Shown: one piece after another, positions 10,536-22,200 of the stretch
Layout of the letters: each line of letters opens with the position of its first letter
Numbering within the stretch: the stretch's first letter is position 1
Source: Mycolicibacterium peregrinum
Lineage (GTDB): Bacteria; Actinomycetota; Actinomycetes; Mycobacteriales; Mycobacteriaceae
DNA: 64,000 nucleotides
Assembly (NCBI RefSeq): GCF_002102345.1
Contig: NZ_LQPP01000015.1
Span: forward strand, 186,001 to 250,000
Reading direction: 5' to 3'
Translations under genes and position numbers: made by a program
Notes under the pieces: generated by a model
Database searches by the model: none
What the model was told of the DNA's origin: nothing
Seen by the model: only the letters and a program-made list of their open reading frames with translations

Positions 10536-10570
10536 GTTTACTATTGTAAACAAATGTTTAGCACTCGCAA
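10536..10570 (-). promoter_or_regulatory. Leaderless promoter with TetR operator
   Basis: Read on the minus strand: -35 TTGCGA (10570-10565), 16-bp spacer, -10 TACAAT (10548-10543), then 7 bases to GTG 10535. The + strand of 10536-10551 is the perfect inverted repeat GTTTAC-TATT-GTAAAC. A further half site, GTTTA, begins 4 bp beyond it (10556), making three half sites with 4-bp gaps. Binding would cover the -10 element and the start codon. Confidence 0.65.
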
Positions 10571-10605
10571 GGTGCCTCGGCCTCGCGACAACGGTCGGGG
10601 GTGCG

Positions 10606-11349
10606 TCAGCCGGTTACGGCGCGTTCGTGCGGCTCGTCGGCGGACTGCTGGGTGCGCTGGTCGCGGTGGTGGAGGCGCCATTCGTAAACCAGGCCGGCCA
10701 CGCCGAGTGCGGCGGTGCTCAACGACACCAGGACCAGTGCCGGGCTGATGTTCCCGGTCAACGCGTCGCCCAGGACGACGACGGCCGCTGTGCCGGGGAA
10801 CAGCCCCACCAGCGTCGCCAGCGTGTAGGGGACGGCCCGTACGGCAGACGCGCCGGCCGCATAGTTCAGCACCGAGAACGGCACCGCGGGGATCAACCGC
10901 ATGGACAGCACCACGGGCCAGCCGCGCCGGCGCAATCGGGTGTCCAGCGAGTCGATCCGGGGGTGCGGGACGAGGCGATTGAGCTGCCAACCGGCGGCGC
11001 GGATCAAGAACAATGCGAGGACCGCGCTCACCGCGCTGGCCACCACGGCGATGGCCACGCCGAGCACCGGCCCGAACAGCAGGCCCGCAGCCAGGGTGAA
11101 TGCGGTGCGCGGGAACGGGAAGACCGTGACGATGATGTGCGCACCGAGGAACGCCAGCGGGAACCAGGGGCCCACGGAGGTGGCCCAGTCCCGCATCTGC
11201 ATCGCGGTCGGCAACGGAATCAGTACGGCGACTGCGACAAGAATCACAATGCCGGCCAGCAGGCCCACGATCCGCCGGGGCGGCAGTTGGGAAACCGTCG
11301 AGATCACTGCGGCGCGCAGCACGCGCAGGGTCCTGACGACGGGTTTCAC
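10606..11349 (-). CDS. DedA/TVP38 (VTT domain) membrane protein, Rv1491c-like
   Basis: A 247-residue integral membrane protein with a first helix (GIVILVAVAVLIPLP) and a VTT/SNARE-associated domain. The family signature is visible in the FPFPRTAFTLAAGLLFG re-entrant segment and the RLIPAVPFSVLNYAAG segment. VTT proteins are linked to lipid scrambling or small-molecule transport. I chose GTG 11349 over the upstream GTG 11412 because the extra residues look unconserved and the shorter length agrees with Rv1491c. Divergent from mutA. Confidence 0.83.
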   Translation of the reverse strand: MKPVVRTLRVLRAAVISTVSQLPPRRIVGLLAGIVILVAVAVLIPLPTAMQMRDWATSVGPWFPLAFLGAHIIVTVFPFPRTAFTLAAGLLFGPVLGVAIAVVASAVSAVLALFLIRAAGWQLNRLVPHPRIDSLDTRLRRRGWPVVLSMRLIPAVPFSVLNYAAGASAVRAVPYTLATLVGLFPGTAAVVVLGDALTGNISPALVLVSLSTAALGVAGLVYEWRLHHRDQRTQQSADEPHERAVTG

Positions 11350-11493
11350 GTCTTCCAAGAGTACGGGCCGCAGGCACCGATGACGGCTGGGTGTAACCGC
11401 GAGTCCGCCCACCAGCGGTCAGAGCCGTGATGGCGATCATTTAGCCTGAGGGTCAAGTGGGTAGGTCACACGCTGCGATAACAGGAGATGCGG

Positions 11494-13359
11494 GTGTCGT
11501 TACAGGGGACTAGCGCGGTCGAGGCGGACCGACAGCAGTGGCGGACGGCAGTCGCCGGAGTGCTGGCCAAGAGCAGCCGGCGGGATGTGGCCGATCTGCC
11601 GGCCGAGCCCGAACGTCTACTGGATTCGCAGACCTACGAGGGTTTCGCCATCCGGCCGCTCTATACGAGCCTGGATGCAGTGCCCGAGTCCGCGCTGCCA
11701 GGGCAGTGGCCGTTCGTGCGCGGCGGCGATGCCCTCCGTGACGTGAAGTCCGGCTGGCGCGTCGTCGAGAGCTTCCCGGCTGTCCCGGGGACCGCCGTCG
11801 GCACCGTCAATGGTGCGGTACTGGTGGCCTTGACGGAGGGGGCCAGTGCGCTCTCCCTGCGGGTCGGCGGCGAGGGCGGCATCGCACTGGGCGAGCTGGA
11901 CCGTCTGCTCGACGGCGTGTTCCTGGACCTGGTGCCGGTGATTTTCGAAGGCGTCGAAAGCGCCGGCGCCGATCTGGCGGCAGCGGCCGATGCGGTGCTG
12001 TCGCTGCTGGGAAACCTTGACGAGGATCAGCGCTCGCGGCTGTCGGTCGACCTCGGTGTCGACCCGCTGACCGCGCCGTTGTCGGGCCGGCCGGCCACCG
12101 ACGGGGCCGACCTGCCGGCCACCGTCGCCAAGCTCACCGGCCACGGCGGGGGAGTTCGGGCGATCACGGTTGACGGCCCGGCGTTCCACAACCTCGGGTC
12201 GAGTGCCGCCTGGGAGCTCGCGGGATCGATCGCCGCGGCGGTCGCCTACCTGCGTCTGCTCAGCGACGGTGGGGTGGCGACGCCGGATGCATTGCGGCAG
12301 ATCAGCTTCCGCTACGCGGCCGACGACGACCAGTTCATGACGATCGCCAAGCTGCGCGTTGCCCGGCAGCTCTGGGCACGGGTGGCCGAGGTAGTTGGGG
12401 CAGCAGACAGCGGCGCGGCCCGAATCCACGCGGTGAGCTCGTTGCCGATGATGACCCAGCGCGACCCGTGGGTGAACATGCTGCGCACCACCCTGGCCGC
12501 CTTCGCGGCGGGTGTCGGGGGAGCCGACACCGTGCAGGTGCATCCGTTCGACGCGGCGATTCCGGATGGACTGGACGGCACCTCGGCGAGCTTCGCGCGG
12601 CGCATCGCCCGCAACACCCAGCTGCTGCTGTTGGAGGAGTCGCACATCGGTCAGGTGCTCGATCCGGCCGGTGGCTCGTGGTTCGTCGAAGATCTGACAG
12701 CCCAGTTGGCCGAACAGGCGTGGGCGCACTTCCAGGACATCGAAGCGCGGGGCGGGTTCGTCGCCGCTCGCGACTACATCGCGGCCCAGATCGCCGAGGT
12801 CGCCGCGCGGCGCAGTGACGACGTCGCGCACCGTCGCACCGCGATCACCGGTGTCAACGAATTCCCCAACCTCGACGAACAGCCGCTCCCGCAGGGATCG
12901 TCGGTGTCGTCCATCGCGCGGTACGCAGCCGGATTCGAGGCGCTGCGGGACCGCTCGGATGCGTTCCTGGCATCGACCGGGGCGCGGCCCAAGGTTCTGT
13001 TGCTGCCGCTGGGCCCGCTGGCCGAGCACAACATCCGCACCACGTTCGCGTCGAACCTGTTGGCGTCCGGTGGAATCGAGGCGATCAACCCCGGGACTGT
13101 CGAGGCGGCAGCGGTTGCCGCGGCGGTGGCCGATGCCGGTGCCCCGTCGGTGGCGGTGCTGTGTGGCAGCGACGCCCGCTACGGTGCCGAGGCCTCCGCA
13201 GCTGTGGCCGCTGCACATGCGGCCGGTGTGCGTCAGGTGCTCCTCGCCGGCCCGGAAAAGGCTGTCGCCGAGGCTGATTCGAAGCCGGACGGATACCTGA
13301 CCGCCAAGATCGATGCGGTCGAAGCTTTGTCGAACCTGCTCACCGGACTGGGGGCCTGA
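11494..13359 (+). CDS. mutA: Methylmalonyl-CoA mutase small (beta) subunit
   Basis: Beta subunit of the adenosylcobalamin-dependent mutase that interconverts succinyl-CoA and methylmalonyl-CoA. 621 residues. The barrel segments ([46 protein letters not shown]) are collinear with M. tuberculosis MutA. The C-terminal B12-like domain lacks the DxHxxG cobalamin motif, as expected for the non-catalytic subunit. GTG 11494 was chosen because AGGAG sits 6 bases upstream; ATG 11488 directly abuts that site. mutB starts one base after the stop. Confidence 0.95.
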   Translation: MSLQGTSAVEADRQQWRTAVAGVLAKSSRRDVADLPAEPERLLDSQTYEGFAIRPLYTSLDAVPESALPGQWPFVRGGDALRDVKSGWRVVESFPAVPGTAVGTVNGAVLVALTEGASALSLRVGGEGGIALGELDRLLDGVFLDLVPVIFEGVESAGADLAAAADAVLSLLGNLDEDQRSRLSVDLGVDPLTAPLSGRPATDGADLPATVAKLTGHGGGVRAITVDGPAFHNLGSSAAWELAGSIAAAVAYLRLLSDGGVATPDALRQISFRYAADDDQFMTIAKLRVARQLWARVAEVVGAADSGAARIHAVSSLPMMTQRDPWVNMLRTTLAAFAAGVGGADTVQVHPFDAAIPDGLDGTSASFARRIARNTQLLLLEESHIGQVLDPAGGSWFVEDLTAQLAEQAWAHFQDIEARGGFVAARDYIAAQIAEVAARRSDDVAHRRTAITGVNEFPNLDEQPLPQGSSVSSIARYAAGFEALRDRSDAFLASTGARPKVLLLPLGPLAEHNIRTTFASNLLASGGIEAINPGTVEAAAVAAAVADAGAPSVAVLCGSDARYGAEASAAVAAAHAAGVRQVLLAGPEKAVAEADSKPDGYLTAKIDAVEALSNLLTGLGA

Positions 13360-13360
13360 G

Positions 13361-15610
<2,250 letters not shown>

Positions 15611-15612
15611 CA

Positions 15613-16587
15613 ATGGCGCTCTCGGTGCAGGAACTGGCGGAGGCCATCCGGGGCGGCGACCGAGCTGCCCTGGCGCGCGCCATCACGATGGTGGAATCCA
15701 CCCGGGCCGACCATCGTGACCAGGCTCAGCAGTTGCTGCTGGAGTTGATGCCCGAGGCGGGCAAAGCTCAACACATCGGCATCACCGGCGTTCCCGGCGT
15801 CGGCAAGTCGACGACGATCGAAGCCCTCGGCATGTACCTCATCGAGGCCGGCCACCGGGTGGCGGTCCTGGCCGTAGATCCGTCGTCGACCCGGACCGGT
15901 GGCTCGATCCTGGGAGACAAGACCCGGATGGCCAAACTGGCGGTTCATCCCGACGCCTACATCCGGCCCTCGCCGACGTCCGGGACGCTCGGTGGGGTGG
16001 CCAAGGCCACCCGCGAGACCATCGTTCTGCTCGAGGCTGCCGGCTACGACGTCATCCTGGTCGAGACTGTGGGGGTGGGGCAGTCCGAGGTCACCGTGTC
16101 GAACATGGTCGACACGTTCGTGTTCCTCACGCTGGCCCGCACGGGTGACCAGTTGCAGGGCATCAAGAAGGGTGTGCTGGAGCTGGCCGACGTCATCGTC
16201 GTGAACAAGGCCGACGGCGAGCACGCGATCGAGGCCAAGGCGGCCGCCCGCGAACTGACGGGTGCCATTCGCCTCATTTATCCCCGTGAAACGCTATGGC
16301 GGCCACCGGTTCTCACGATGAGCGCGATCGAAGGCCACGGGCTGACCGAACTCTGGGAGACAGTGCTCAAGCATCGTCAGGTGCTGACCGAGGCTGGGGA
16401 GTTCGAGGCCCGTCGACGCGCGCAGCAGGTGGACTGGACCTGGTCGATGGTGCGAGACACCGTGTTGGACCGCGTGATGTCGCATCCTGGTGTCCGCGGT
16501 ATCCGCGACGAGGTGGAGCGCCGGGTGCGCGAGGGCGAACTGACGCCGGCCCTGGCCGCGCAGGAAATTCTCGACGCGGCCGGATGA
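15613..16587 (+). CDS. meaB: Methylmalonyl-CoA mutase G-protein chaperone MeaB/ArgK
   Basis: A 324-residue G3E-type GTPase that loads and protects the cobalamin cofactor of methylmalonyl-CoA mutase. P-loop GVPGVGKST with Lys65, switch segment VDPSSTRTGGSILGDKTRM, Walker B VETVGVGQSE and guanine motif NKAD are all intact. ATG 15613 lies 2 bp after mutB, completing a mutA-mutB-meaB operon. The start lacks an obvious strong ribosome site, as expected for coupling. Matches Rv1496. Confidence 0.96.
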   Translation: MALSVQELAEAIRGGDRAALARAITMVESTRADHRDQAQQLLLELMPEAGKAQHIGITGVPGVGKSTTIEALGMYLIEAGHRVAVLAVDPSSTRTGGSILGDKTRMAKLAVHPDAYIRPSPTSGTLGGVAKATRETIVLLEAAGYDVILVETVGVGQSEVTVSNMVDTFVFLTLARTGDQLQGIKKGVLELADVIVVNKADGEHAIEAKAAARELTGAIRLIYPRETLWRPPVLTMSAIEGHGLTELWETVLKHRQVLTEAGEFEARRRAQQVDWTWSMVRDTVLDRVMSHPGVRGIRDEVERRVREGELTPALAAQEILDAAG

Positions 16588-16613
16588 CAGTGAAAGGCTG
16601 GGTTGAACCGGAG

Positions 16614-16955
16614 ATGAGGGACGTGAAGGCGAAACTGCGTGTGCTCGTGGCTGCCGCGATGGTCAGCGGTGCAGCCCTGACCGGCTGCGGCGGCGGCGGA
16701 TCGACTGCCCCAGCGCCCACCGTGGCCAAGTCCAAGCTGCAAACCATGGCGAAGGAGAACCTGGAAGCCGCGGCGAAGCGCAAGGCCAAGTCTGTGACCT
16801 GCGATGACGGCATCATCGGCAAGGTGGGAACGACCCAGCATTGTGTGCTGACCGACAAGAACGGCACCAAGTACGGCGTTACGGCTACGGTCAAGAACGT
16901 CGAATCCGAGAAGGTCAAGATCGACTTCAAGGTGGATGACAAGCCGAGTTCCTGA
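16614..16955 (+). CDS. DUF4333 lipoprotein
   Basis: A small lipoprotein, about 113 residues. From ATG 16614 the N-terminus (MRDVKAKLRVLVAAAMVSGA) is a standard signal peptide ending in the lipobox LTGC. The mature part has two further cysteines (VTCDDGI and QHCVLTD) and resembles the DUF4333 domain found in many mycobacterial lipoproteins and kinases. An earlier ATG at 16584 overlaps the meaB stop as ATGA and would add ten residues, but gives an over-long signal n-region. Probably co-transcribed with meaB. Function unknown. Confidence 0.8.
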   Translation: MRDVKAKLRVLVAAAMVSGAALTGCGGGGSTAPAPTVAKSKLQTMAKENLEAAAKRKAKSVTCDDGIIGKVGTTQHCVLTDKNGTKYGVTATVKNVESEKVKIDFKVDDKPSS

Positions 16956-16994
16956 CCCGGTGGCGGGGCTGCGGCTAACAGGTAGGTAACGCCT

Positions 16995-18296
16995 GTGGAA
17001 TTTGCCGGGGGGCCAGGTAAATTCAAGTGTGTGACCGATCACAACGGGGAGCGCGACGAGGCGCTTCCACACGGCGTCCAAGGCGCGGCGGACAGGAACT
17101 TCTCCTGCACGGTCCGCGGGTTCTCGAAGCTGTTCCCAGGCCGGAAGTACGGCGGCGGGGCACTGGTGATCCTCCAAGACGGCCAACCGGTGGTCGACGT
17201 CTGGACCGGCTATTCGGACCGTGACGGTACTCGCCACTGGACGGCCGACACGGGCGCGATGGTGTTCTCCGCGACGAAGGGCATGGCCTCGACGGTCATC
17301 CATCGGCTCGTCGATCGTGGTTTGATCGATTACGCCGGCCCGGTGAGCGAGTATTGGCCTGAATTTGGGGCCAATGGCAAATCCGCGGTCACGGTGCGAC
17401 AGGTGATGGCGCACGAGGCGGGGCTGTCTCAGCTCAACGGCGTCAGCAAATCCGATCTGTTGGATCACCGGGTGATGGAAGGCAGGGTCGCGGCGGCGCC
17501 GGTGAACTCACTTCTGTTCGGCAAGCCCGCCTATCACGCGCTCACCTATGGCTGGCTGTTGTCGGGTCTGGCTCGCGCGGTGACGGGGCAGAGCATGCGC
17601 GAGCTGTTCCGCATCGAGTTGGCAGAGCCGTTGGGCACCGATGGCCTGCATCTGGGGCGGCCGCCGGTCGAAGCCCCGACCCGGGCCGCACAGATTCTGG
17701 TTCCGCAACGACGGTGGCCCAACCAGGTTTTCGACTTCATGGCACCGCGGATCGCGGCGCTGAACTTCTCTGGCGCTTTCGGTTCGATGTACTTTCCCGG
17801 CGTGATGTCGCTCGTTCAGGGGGACACGCCGTTTCTCGATGCCGAGGCACCCGCCGTCAACGGTGTCGCCACGGCCCGTGGCCTGGCCAGAATGTACGGT
17901 GCAATCGCCAACCATGGCCGCTTCGGTGGCGCGGACTACCTGTCCGAGAGCATCGTTGCCGGTCTGGCCGGTCCGGCCGGTATCCGCCCCGACCGCAATC
18001 TCGGGGTGCCGCTCGGCTTCCATCTCGGTTATCACTCGGTGCCGTTCGGGATCATGCCCGGATTCGGTCATGTCGGGCTCGGCGGGTCGGTCGGCTGGGC
18101 GGACCCGGCCAGCGGGCTGGCGATCGGGTTCGTGCACAACCGTCTGCTGACTCCGATGGTGTTGGACATGGCCGCCTTCGTCGGGCTGAATGCCCTGATT
18201 CGCAAGGACGTGGCCCGTGCCCGCGAGCGGGGATTCGAGGCGGTGCCGAACCTCGGCGCGGCCCCGTACGAGTTGTCCAAACCCGTCGCGGGATAG
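16995..18296 (+). CDS. lipL: Serine beta-lactamase-fold hydrolase (LipL/EstB type)
   Basis: A 433-residue class C beta-lactamase-like esterase. The catalytic SxxK motif is in MVFSATKGMAST (Ser-Ala-Thr-Lys), and the second motif Tyr is probably in YGWLLSG. The C-terminal GFGHVGLGGSVGW segment is the KTG-equivalent strand. Closely follows M. tuberculosis LipL (Rv1497) over its whole length. GTG 16995 has AGGTAGG upstream; GTG 17031 is a possible later start. No signal peptide is evident. Last gene of the conserved block before the lipid island; a terminator hairpin follows 15 bp after the stop. Confidence 0.9.
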   Translation: MEFAGGPGKFKCVTDHNGERDEALPHGVQGAADRNFSCTVRGFSKLFPGRKYGGGALVILQDGQPVVDVWTGYSDRDGTRHWTADTGAMVFSATKGMASTVIHRLVDRGLIDYAGPVSEYWPEFGANGKSAVTVRQVMAHEAGLSQLNGVSKSDLLDHRVMEGRVAAAPVNSLLFGKPAYHALTYGWLLSGLARAVTGQSMRELFRIELAEPLGTDGLHLGRPPVEAPTRAAQILVPQRRWPNQVFDFMAPRIAALNFSGAFGSMYFPGVMSLVQGDTPFLDAEAPAVNGVATARGLARMYGAIANHGRFGGADYLSESIVAGLAGPAGIRPDRNLGVPLGFHLGYHSVPFGIMPGFGHVGLGGSVGWADPASGLAIGFVHNRLLTPMVLDMAAFVGLNALIRKDVARARERGFEAVPNLGAAPYELSKPVAG

Positions 18297-18310
18297 TTCA
18301 CCCGACACCG

Positions 18311-18342
18311 GAGCCGATCTGTTGCAACCAGCAGGTCGGCTC
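18311..18342 (+). terminator. Rho-independent terminator-like hairpin
   Basis: Arms GAGCCGATCTG (18311-18321) and CAGGTCGGCTC (18332-18342) pair over 11 bp with one G-U, around a 10-base loop. CTTTCGTT follows, a weak U tract as is common in mycobacteria. It closes the lipL transcript. Confidence 0.7.
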
Positions 18343-18400
18343 CTTTCGTTGCGGAGGGTAGAGCGCGGGACAGGAACGGCGGCGTACCGCTTCTACCTGC

Positions 18401-18416
18401 AGTGATATACATCACA
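18401..18416. promoter_or_regulatory. CRP/Cmr-like binding site
   Basis: AGTGATATACATCACA: perfect GTGA-N6-TCAC dyad, one base away from the TGTGA-N6-TCACA consensus for CRP-family regulators, including mycobacterial CRP. It lies 5 bp before the TCCCA palindrome. Confidence 0.5.
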
Positions 18417-18421
18417 TTATG

Positions 18422-18435
18422 TCCCATATCTGGGA
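18422..18435. promoter_or_regulatory. Palindrome TCCCA-N4-TGGGA, copy 1
   Basis: TCCCATATCTGGGA, a 5-bp-arm palindrome identical at 12 of 14 positions to the one at 35153-35166 next to the HTH regulator. Candidate operator shared by the two ends of the lipid island. Confidence 0.5.
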
Positions 18436-19260
18436 TGCCCATCCCGCAGGTGCAGCGCATGTCCACCGTTAACCTCGGCAGATTTGCCTCGGTAGACAGA
18501 TTGTGGTTTCTGTCACGCATTCGAGTGCGGCGTGGGCTGGATCTCAGTCAGCCTGACTTGGCGCCGGAATTTGGTACGTCGACGTCTCCTGTGTTGCGAC
18601 AGTTTCCCGGTCCGCGATGATCCATGCTGGTTGTGACGTTGCATAGTCAATGATGACCATTAGCTGATGCGTGAACTGGGTACACATTCGTACCATTATC
18701 GCGTGCCTATCGCATAGAACATGAATTCGGTTCAACTACGGATCCCATAGTTTGCGTGCCGGTGGCCAGCTAACTATTGGCAGACGACCTATGAATTAAC
18801 TGTGAGTGGTGGACCGAACGCCGTTTTCAAACTATGGACAACCTGTGAAAGTGTCTCTTCGTGCCTTAAATCAGCTCGGGATTAGTTAGCGGGATAATTT
18901 CCCCCGTGCCGTGGTGGTGCGGCATCGAGGACTCAAAGAGGTTGACGCACAGCTGGTTTGGTGAACTCAGGCAGGTGTGGCCGATCCGGGTCCGGTGCCT
19001 CGCTGATGAAATTGGCCGGTGCTGCCATTTCTCAAGAATTGGTTGGTTCAGCGAACGTCTGAACGATTTTGCGATCGGGTGTTTCCAACATCCAGTTGGT
19101 CCACGCGCTAGGCTACGGACCCGCGTTGGCAACGACTCGTACCGGATACGGGGATTCGGTACCGTGCGTCGAGGGCGACGTAGCGCACATTCTTTTCCGC
19201 GTTCTAAGTATGTTGATCGACGCTTTGCTGATTCGATCGCATCGAGAGAGGTGAGCCAAC

Positions 19261-22200
19261 TTGGCCGAGACACCAGTCACCCCGATTGCCGTAATCGGCA
19301 TGGGCTGCCGTCTGCCCGGAGGGATCGACTCACCGGCCGCGTTCTGGCAGGCACTTCTGCGGCGAGACGACCTCGTCACCAAGGTCCCGCTGGATCGCTG
19401 GGACGCTGACGAATACTACGACCCGGAGCCCGGAGTGCCTGGTCGTTCGGTGTCCAAGTGGGGTGCGTTCCTCGACGACGTATCAGGATTCGACGCGGAC
19501 TTCTTCGGTTACGGGGAGCGTGAGGCGCCGTCCATCGACCCGCAGCACCGACTCCTGCTCGAGACGTCCTGGGAGGCCCTCGAGCACGCGGGTCGGGCTC
19601 CCGGCGACATCGCCGGATCGCTGACCGGCGTCTTCCTCGGGATGACGCACAACGACTATCAGATGGTCGCTGCCGAGGCGGACGCGCTGGATGGCGCCTA
19701 CGGCTTCGCCGGAACGAACTTCAGTCTGGCGTCGGGCCGTGTCGCCTACGCACTGGGCGTACACGGACCCGCGCTGACGGTCGACTCGGCCTGCTCTTCG
19801 GGCCTGCTGGCCATCCACATGGCGTGCCGGAGCTTGCACGAATCGGAGAGCGACCTGGCCCTGGCCGGCGGCGCCTCCCTCCTGCTCGATCCGAAGAAGA
19901 TGGTGGCCGGCTCGGCGCAGGGAATGCTGTCGCCCACCGGCCGCTGCCACGCGTTCGACGTCGGCGCCGACGGGTTCGTCTCGGGCGAAGGCGTCGCCAT
20001 GGTGCTGTTGAAGCGTCTTGCCGACGCCGAGCGTGACGGTGACCGGGTGCTCGCCGTGATCCGCGGCACCGCGGCCAACCAGGACGGCCACACGATCAAC
20101 ATCGCGACCCCGTCGCAAGAGTCGCAGAGCGCGGTCTATCGCGCGGCGCTGGCCGCCGGAGCGGTCGATCCGGTGACCGTCGGAATGATCGAGGCCCACG
20201 GAACCGGAACGCCGGTCGGCGACCCCATCGAGTACGCCAGTTTGGCGGCGGTGTACGGCACGGACGGCCCGTGCGCACTCGGGTCGGTGAAGACCAACAT
20301 CGGGCACGCACAGTCGGCGTCCGGAGCGATCGGTCTGATCAAGGCGGTACTCGCCCTGCAGCACGGCGCCGTTCCGGCCAACCTGCATTTCACCGAGTTG
20401 CCCGAGGCGATGGCCCGGCTCAACAGCTCGCTGGTAGTCCCGACCGAACTGATGTCGTGGCCGGTTGCCGGGGAACACCCGCGGCGCGCGGCCGTGTCGT
20501 CCTATGGGTTGTCCGGTACCAACGTGCACGCGGTGCTCGAGCAAGCGCCCGCTGCCGGGTACGAGCCCGCCGTTGCGTCGGGCGGTGACGGCGAGCCGAT
20601 GATGTTCCCGGTGTCGTCCACCTCGGCCGACGAGCTGCGGCGGACCGCAGGCCGGCTGGCCAACTGGCTGATCCACGAGGCCGGTGACCAGCCCTTGCCG
20701 GATCTGGCCTACACGCTGACGAGGCGCCGCGCTCACCGGCCGTTCCGCACGACGGTGACGGCGGCGACCGCAGAAGAACTCGGGGCAGCGCTGCGGGAGG
20801 TCGCCGAGGGCGACGCGGTTTACGAGCCGGCCGTCGGAACCGGCGAGCGCGGACCGGTGTGGTTGTTCTCCGGGCAGGGTTCGCAGTGGGCGGGGATGGG
20901 TGCGCAGCTTCTTGCCACCGAGCCTGCCTTCGCGGCGGCGATCGCCGAACTGGAACCGCTCATCGCCGCAGAGTCGGGTTTCTCTGTGACCGAGGCAATT
21001 TCGGATTCGGAGCCGGTCCAGGGCATCAACCGGGTGCAGCCGACGATATTCGCGATGCAGGTCGCGCTCGCTGCCGCACTGAAGTCCAGGGGAGTGCAGC
21101 CCGGAGCGGTGATCGGCCATTCGATGGGCGAGGCCGCAGCCGCCGTGGTCGCGGGAGCGTTGTCGCTGCAGGACGCCGTGCGGGTGATCTGCCGGCGGTC
21201 GACCCTGATGACCCGGATCTCGGGTTCGGGCGCCATGGCCTCGGTCGAACTGCCCGCGCAACATGTGCTGTCCGAGCTCGCCGCCCGAGGCATCACCGAC
21301 GTGGTGATCTCGGTGATCGCCTCGCCGAAGTCCACCGTCGTCGGCGGGACCACCGAACGCATCCGGGAACTCGTCGCAGACTGGGAACAGCGGGACATCA
21401 TGGCCCGCGAGGTCGCGGTCGACGTCGCGTCGCACTCGCCGCAGGTCGATCCGATCCTCGACGAACTCGCCGAGGTACTTGGTGATCTGACCCCGCTCAC
21501 ACCGACGGTTCCGTACTACTCGTCGACGTCGTACGACCCCCGCGACGAGCCCTACACCGATGCCGACTACTGGGTCGACAACCTGCGCCACGCCGTGCGG
21601 TTCTCGGCTGCGGTGCAGGCCGCCCTCGAGGACGGCTACCGCGTGTTCGGTGAGCTTTCTCCGCACCCGCTGCTGGTTCACCCAGCCCATCAGGTCGCCC
21701 GCAGCCTGGACATCAACATCGCGGCACTGCCGAGCATGCGACGCGAGACCGACATGCCCACCGGGCTGCTGCAGTACGTCGGTGACCTGCACAGCGCAGG
21801 CGCCGCAGTCGACTTCGGGACGCTGTACCCGGCGGGCACCCTCGCCGACTCACCCCTGCCCACCTGGACTCGTCTGCCTCTGACCGTCAGCCGGGACGCT
21901 CGCGAGCATGTTCCCGGAGGCGGACATCTGCTCAATGTCCATCCGCTGTTGGGTGCGCATGTCGTACTTCCCGAGGATCCCGAGCGACACGTCTGGCAGG
22001 CCGATGTCGGTGTCGATGCTCAGCCGTGGCTGGGCGACCATCAGGTTCACAACGTGGCCGCGCTTCCGGGCGCCGCGTACTGCGAGATGGCGTTGGTCGC
22101 CGGTCGCTCGCTGTTGGGCGATGCCTGCGAGGTACGCGACATCGCCTTCGAGCAGATGCTGCTGCTCGACGCCGAGACCGTGGTCTCGGCCGAGGCGAAG

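Larger units (their letters stand above)
18343..19260 (+). promoter_or_regulatory. Long gene-free, low-GC control region upstream of the PKS
   Basis: About 920 bp with no convincing gene. By my count 59 of 120 bases in 18601-18720 are G or C (49%), against roughly two thirds in the surrounding genes. Besides the two sites listed separately it holds a perfect inverted repeat GGTAC-N6-GTACC (18679-18694) and ATAGTT/AACTAT arms around 18747-18777. GAGAGAGG near 19243-19250 is the likely ribosome site for TTG 19261. The composition suggests a long leader or a region bound by a silencer such as Lsr2; the promoter itself I cannot place. Confidence 0.55.

Noticed and set aside
10536..10551. GTTTAC/GTAAAC palindrome as a terminator
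   Set aside because: It overlaps a good promoter and the start codon, lacks a U tract and is only 6 bp long, so an operator is the better reading.
11350..11493. Possible cobalamin riboswitch before mutA
   Set aside because: No B12-box or conserved riboswitch core could be found in the 144-bp gap.
18402..18620. 72-residue open frame in the low-GC region
   Set aside because: Its GTG start lies inside the CRP-like dyad, no ribosome site, no family resemblance.
18866..19409. Open frames of 135 (minus) and 167 (plus) residues before and over the PKS start
   Set aside because: Neither has a ribosome site or family features, and the plus frame runs into the PKS start in another frame.
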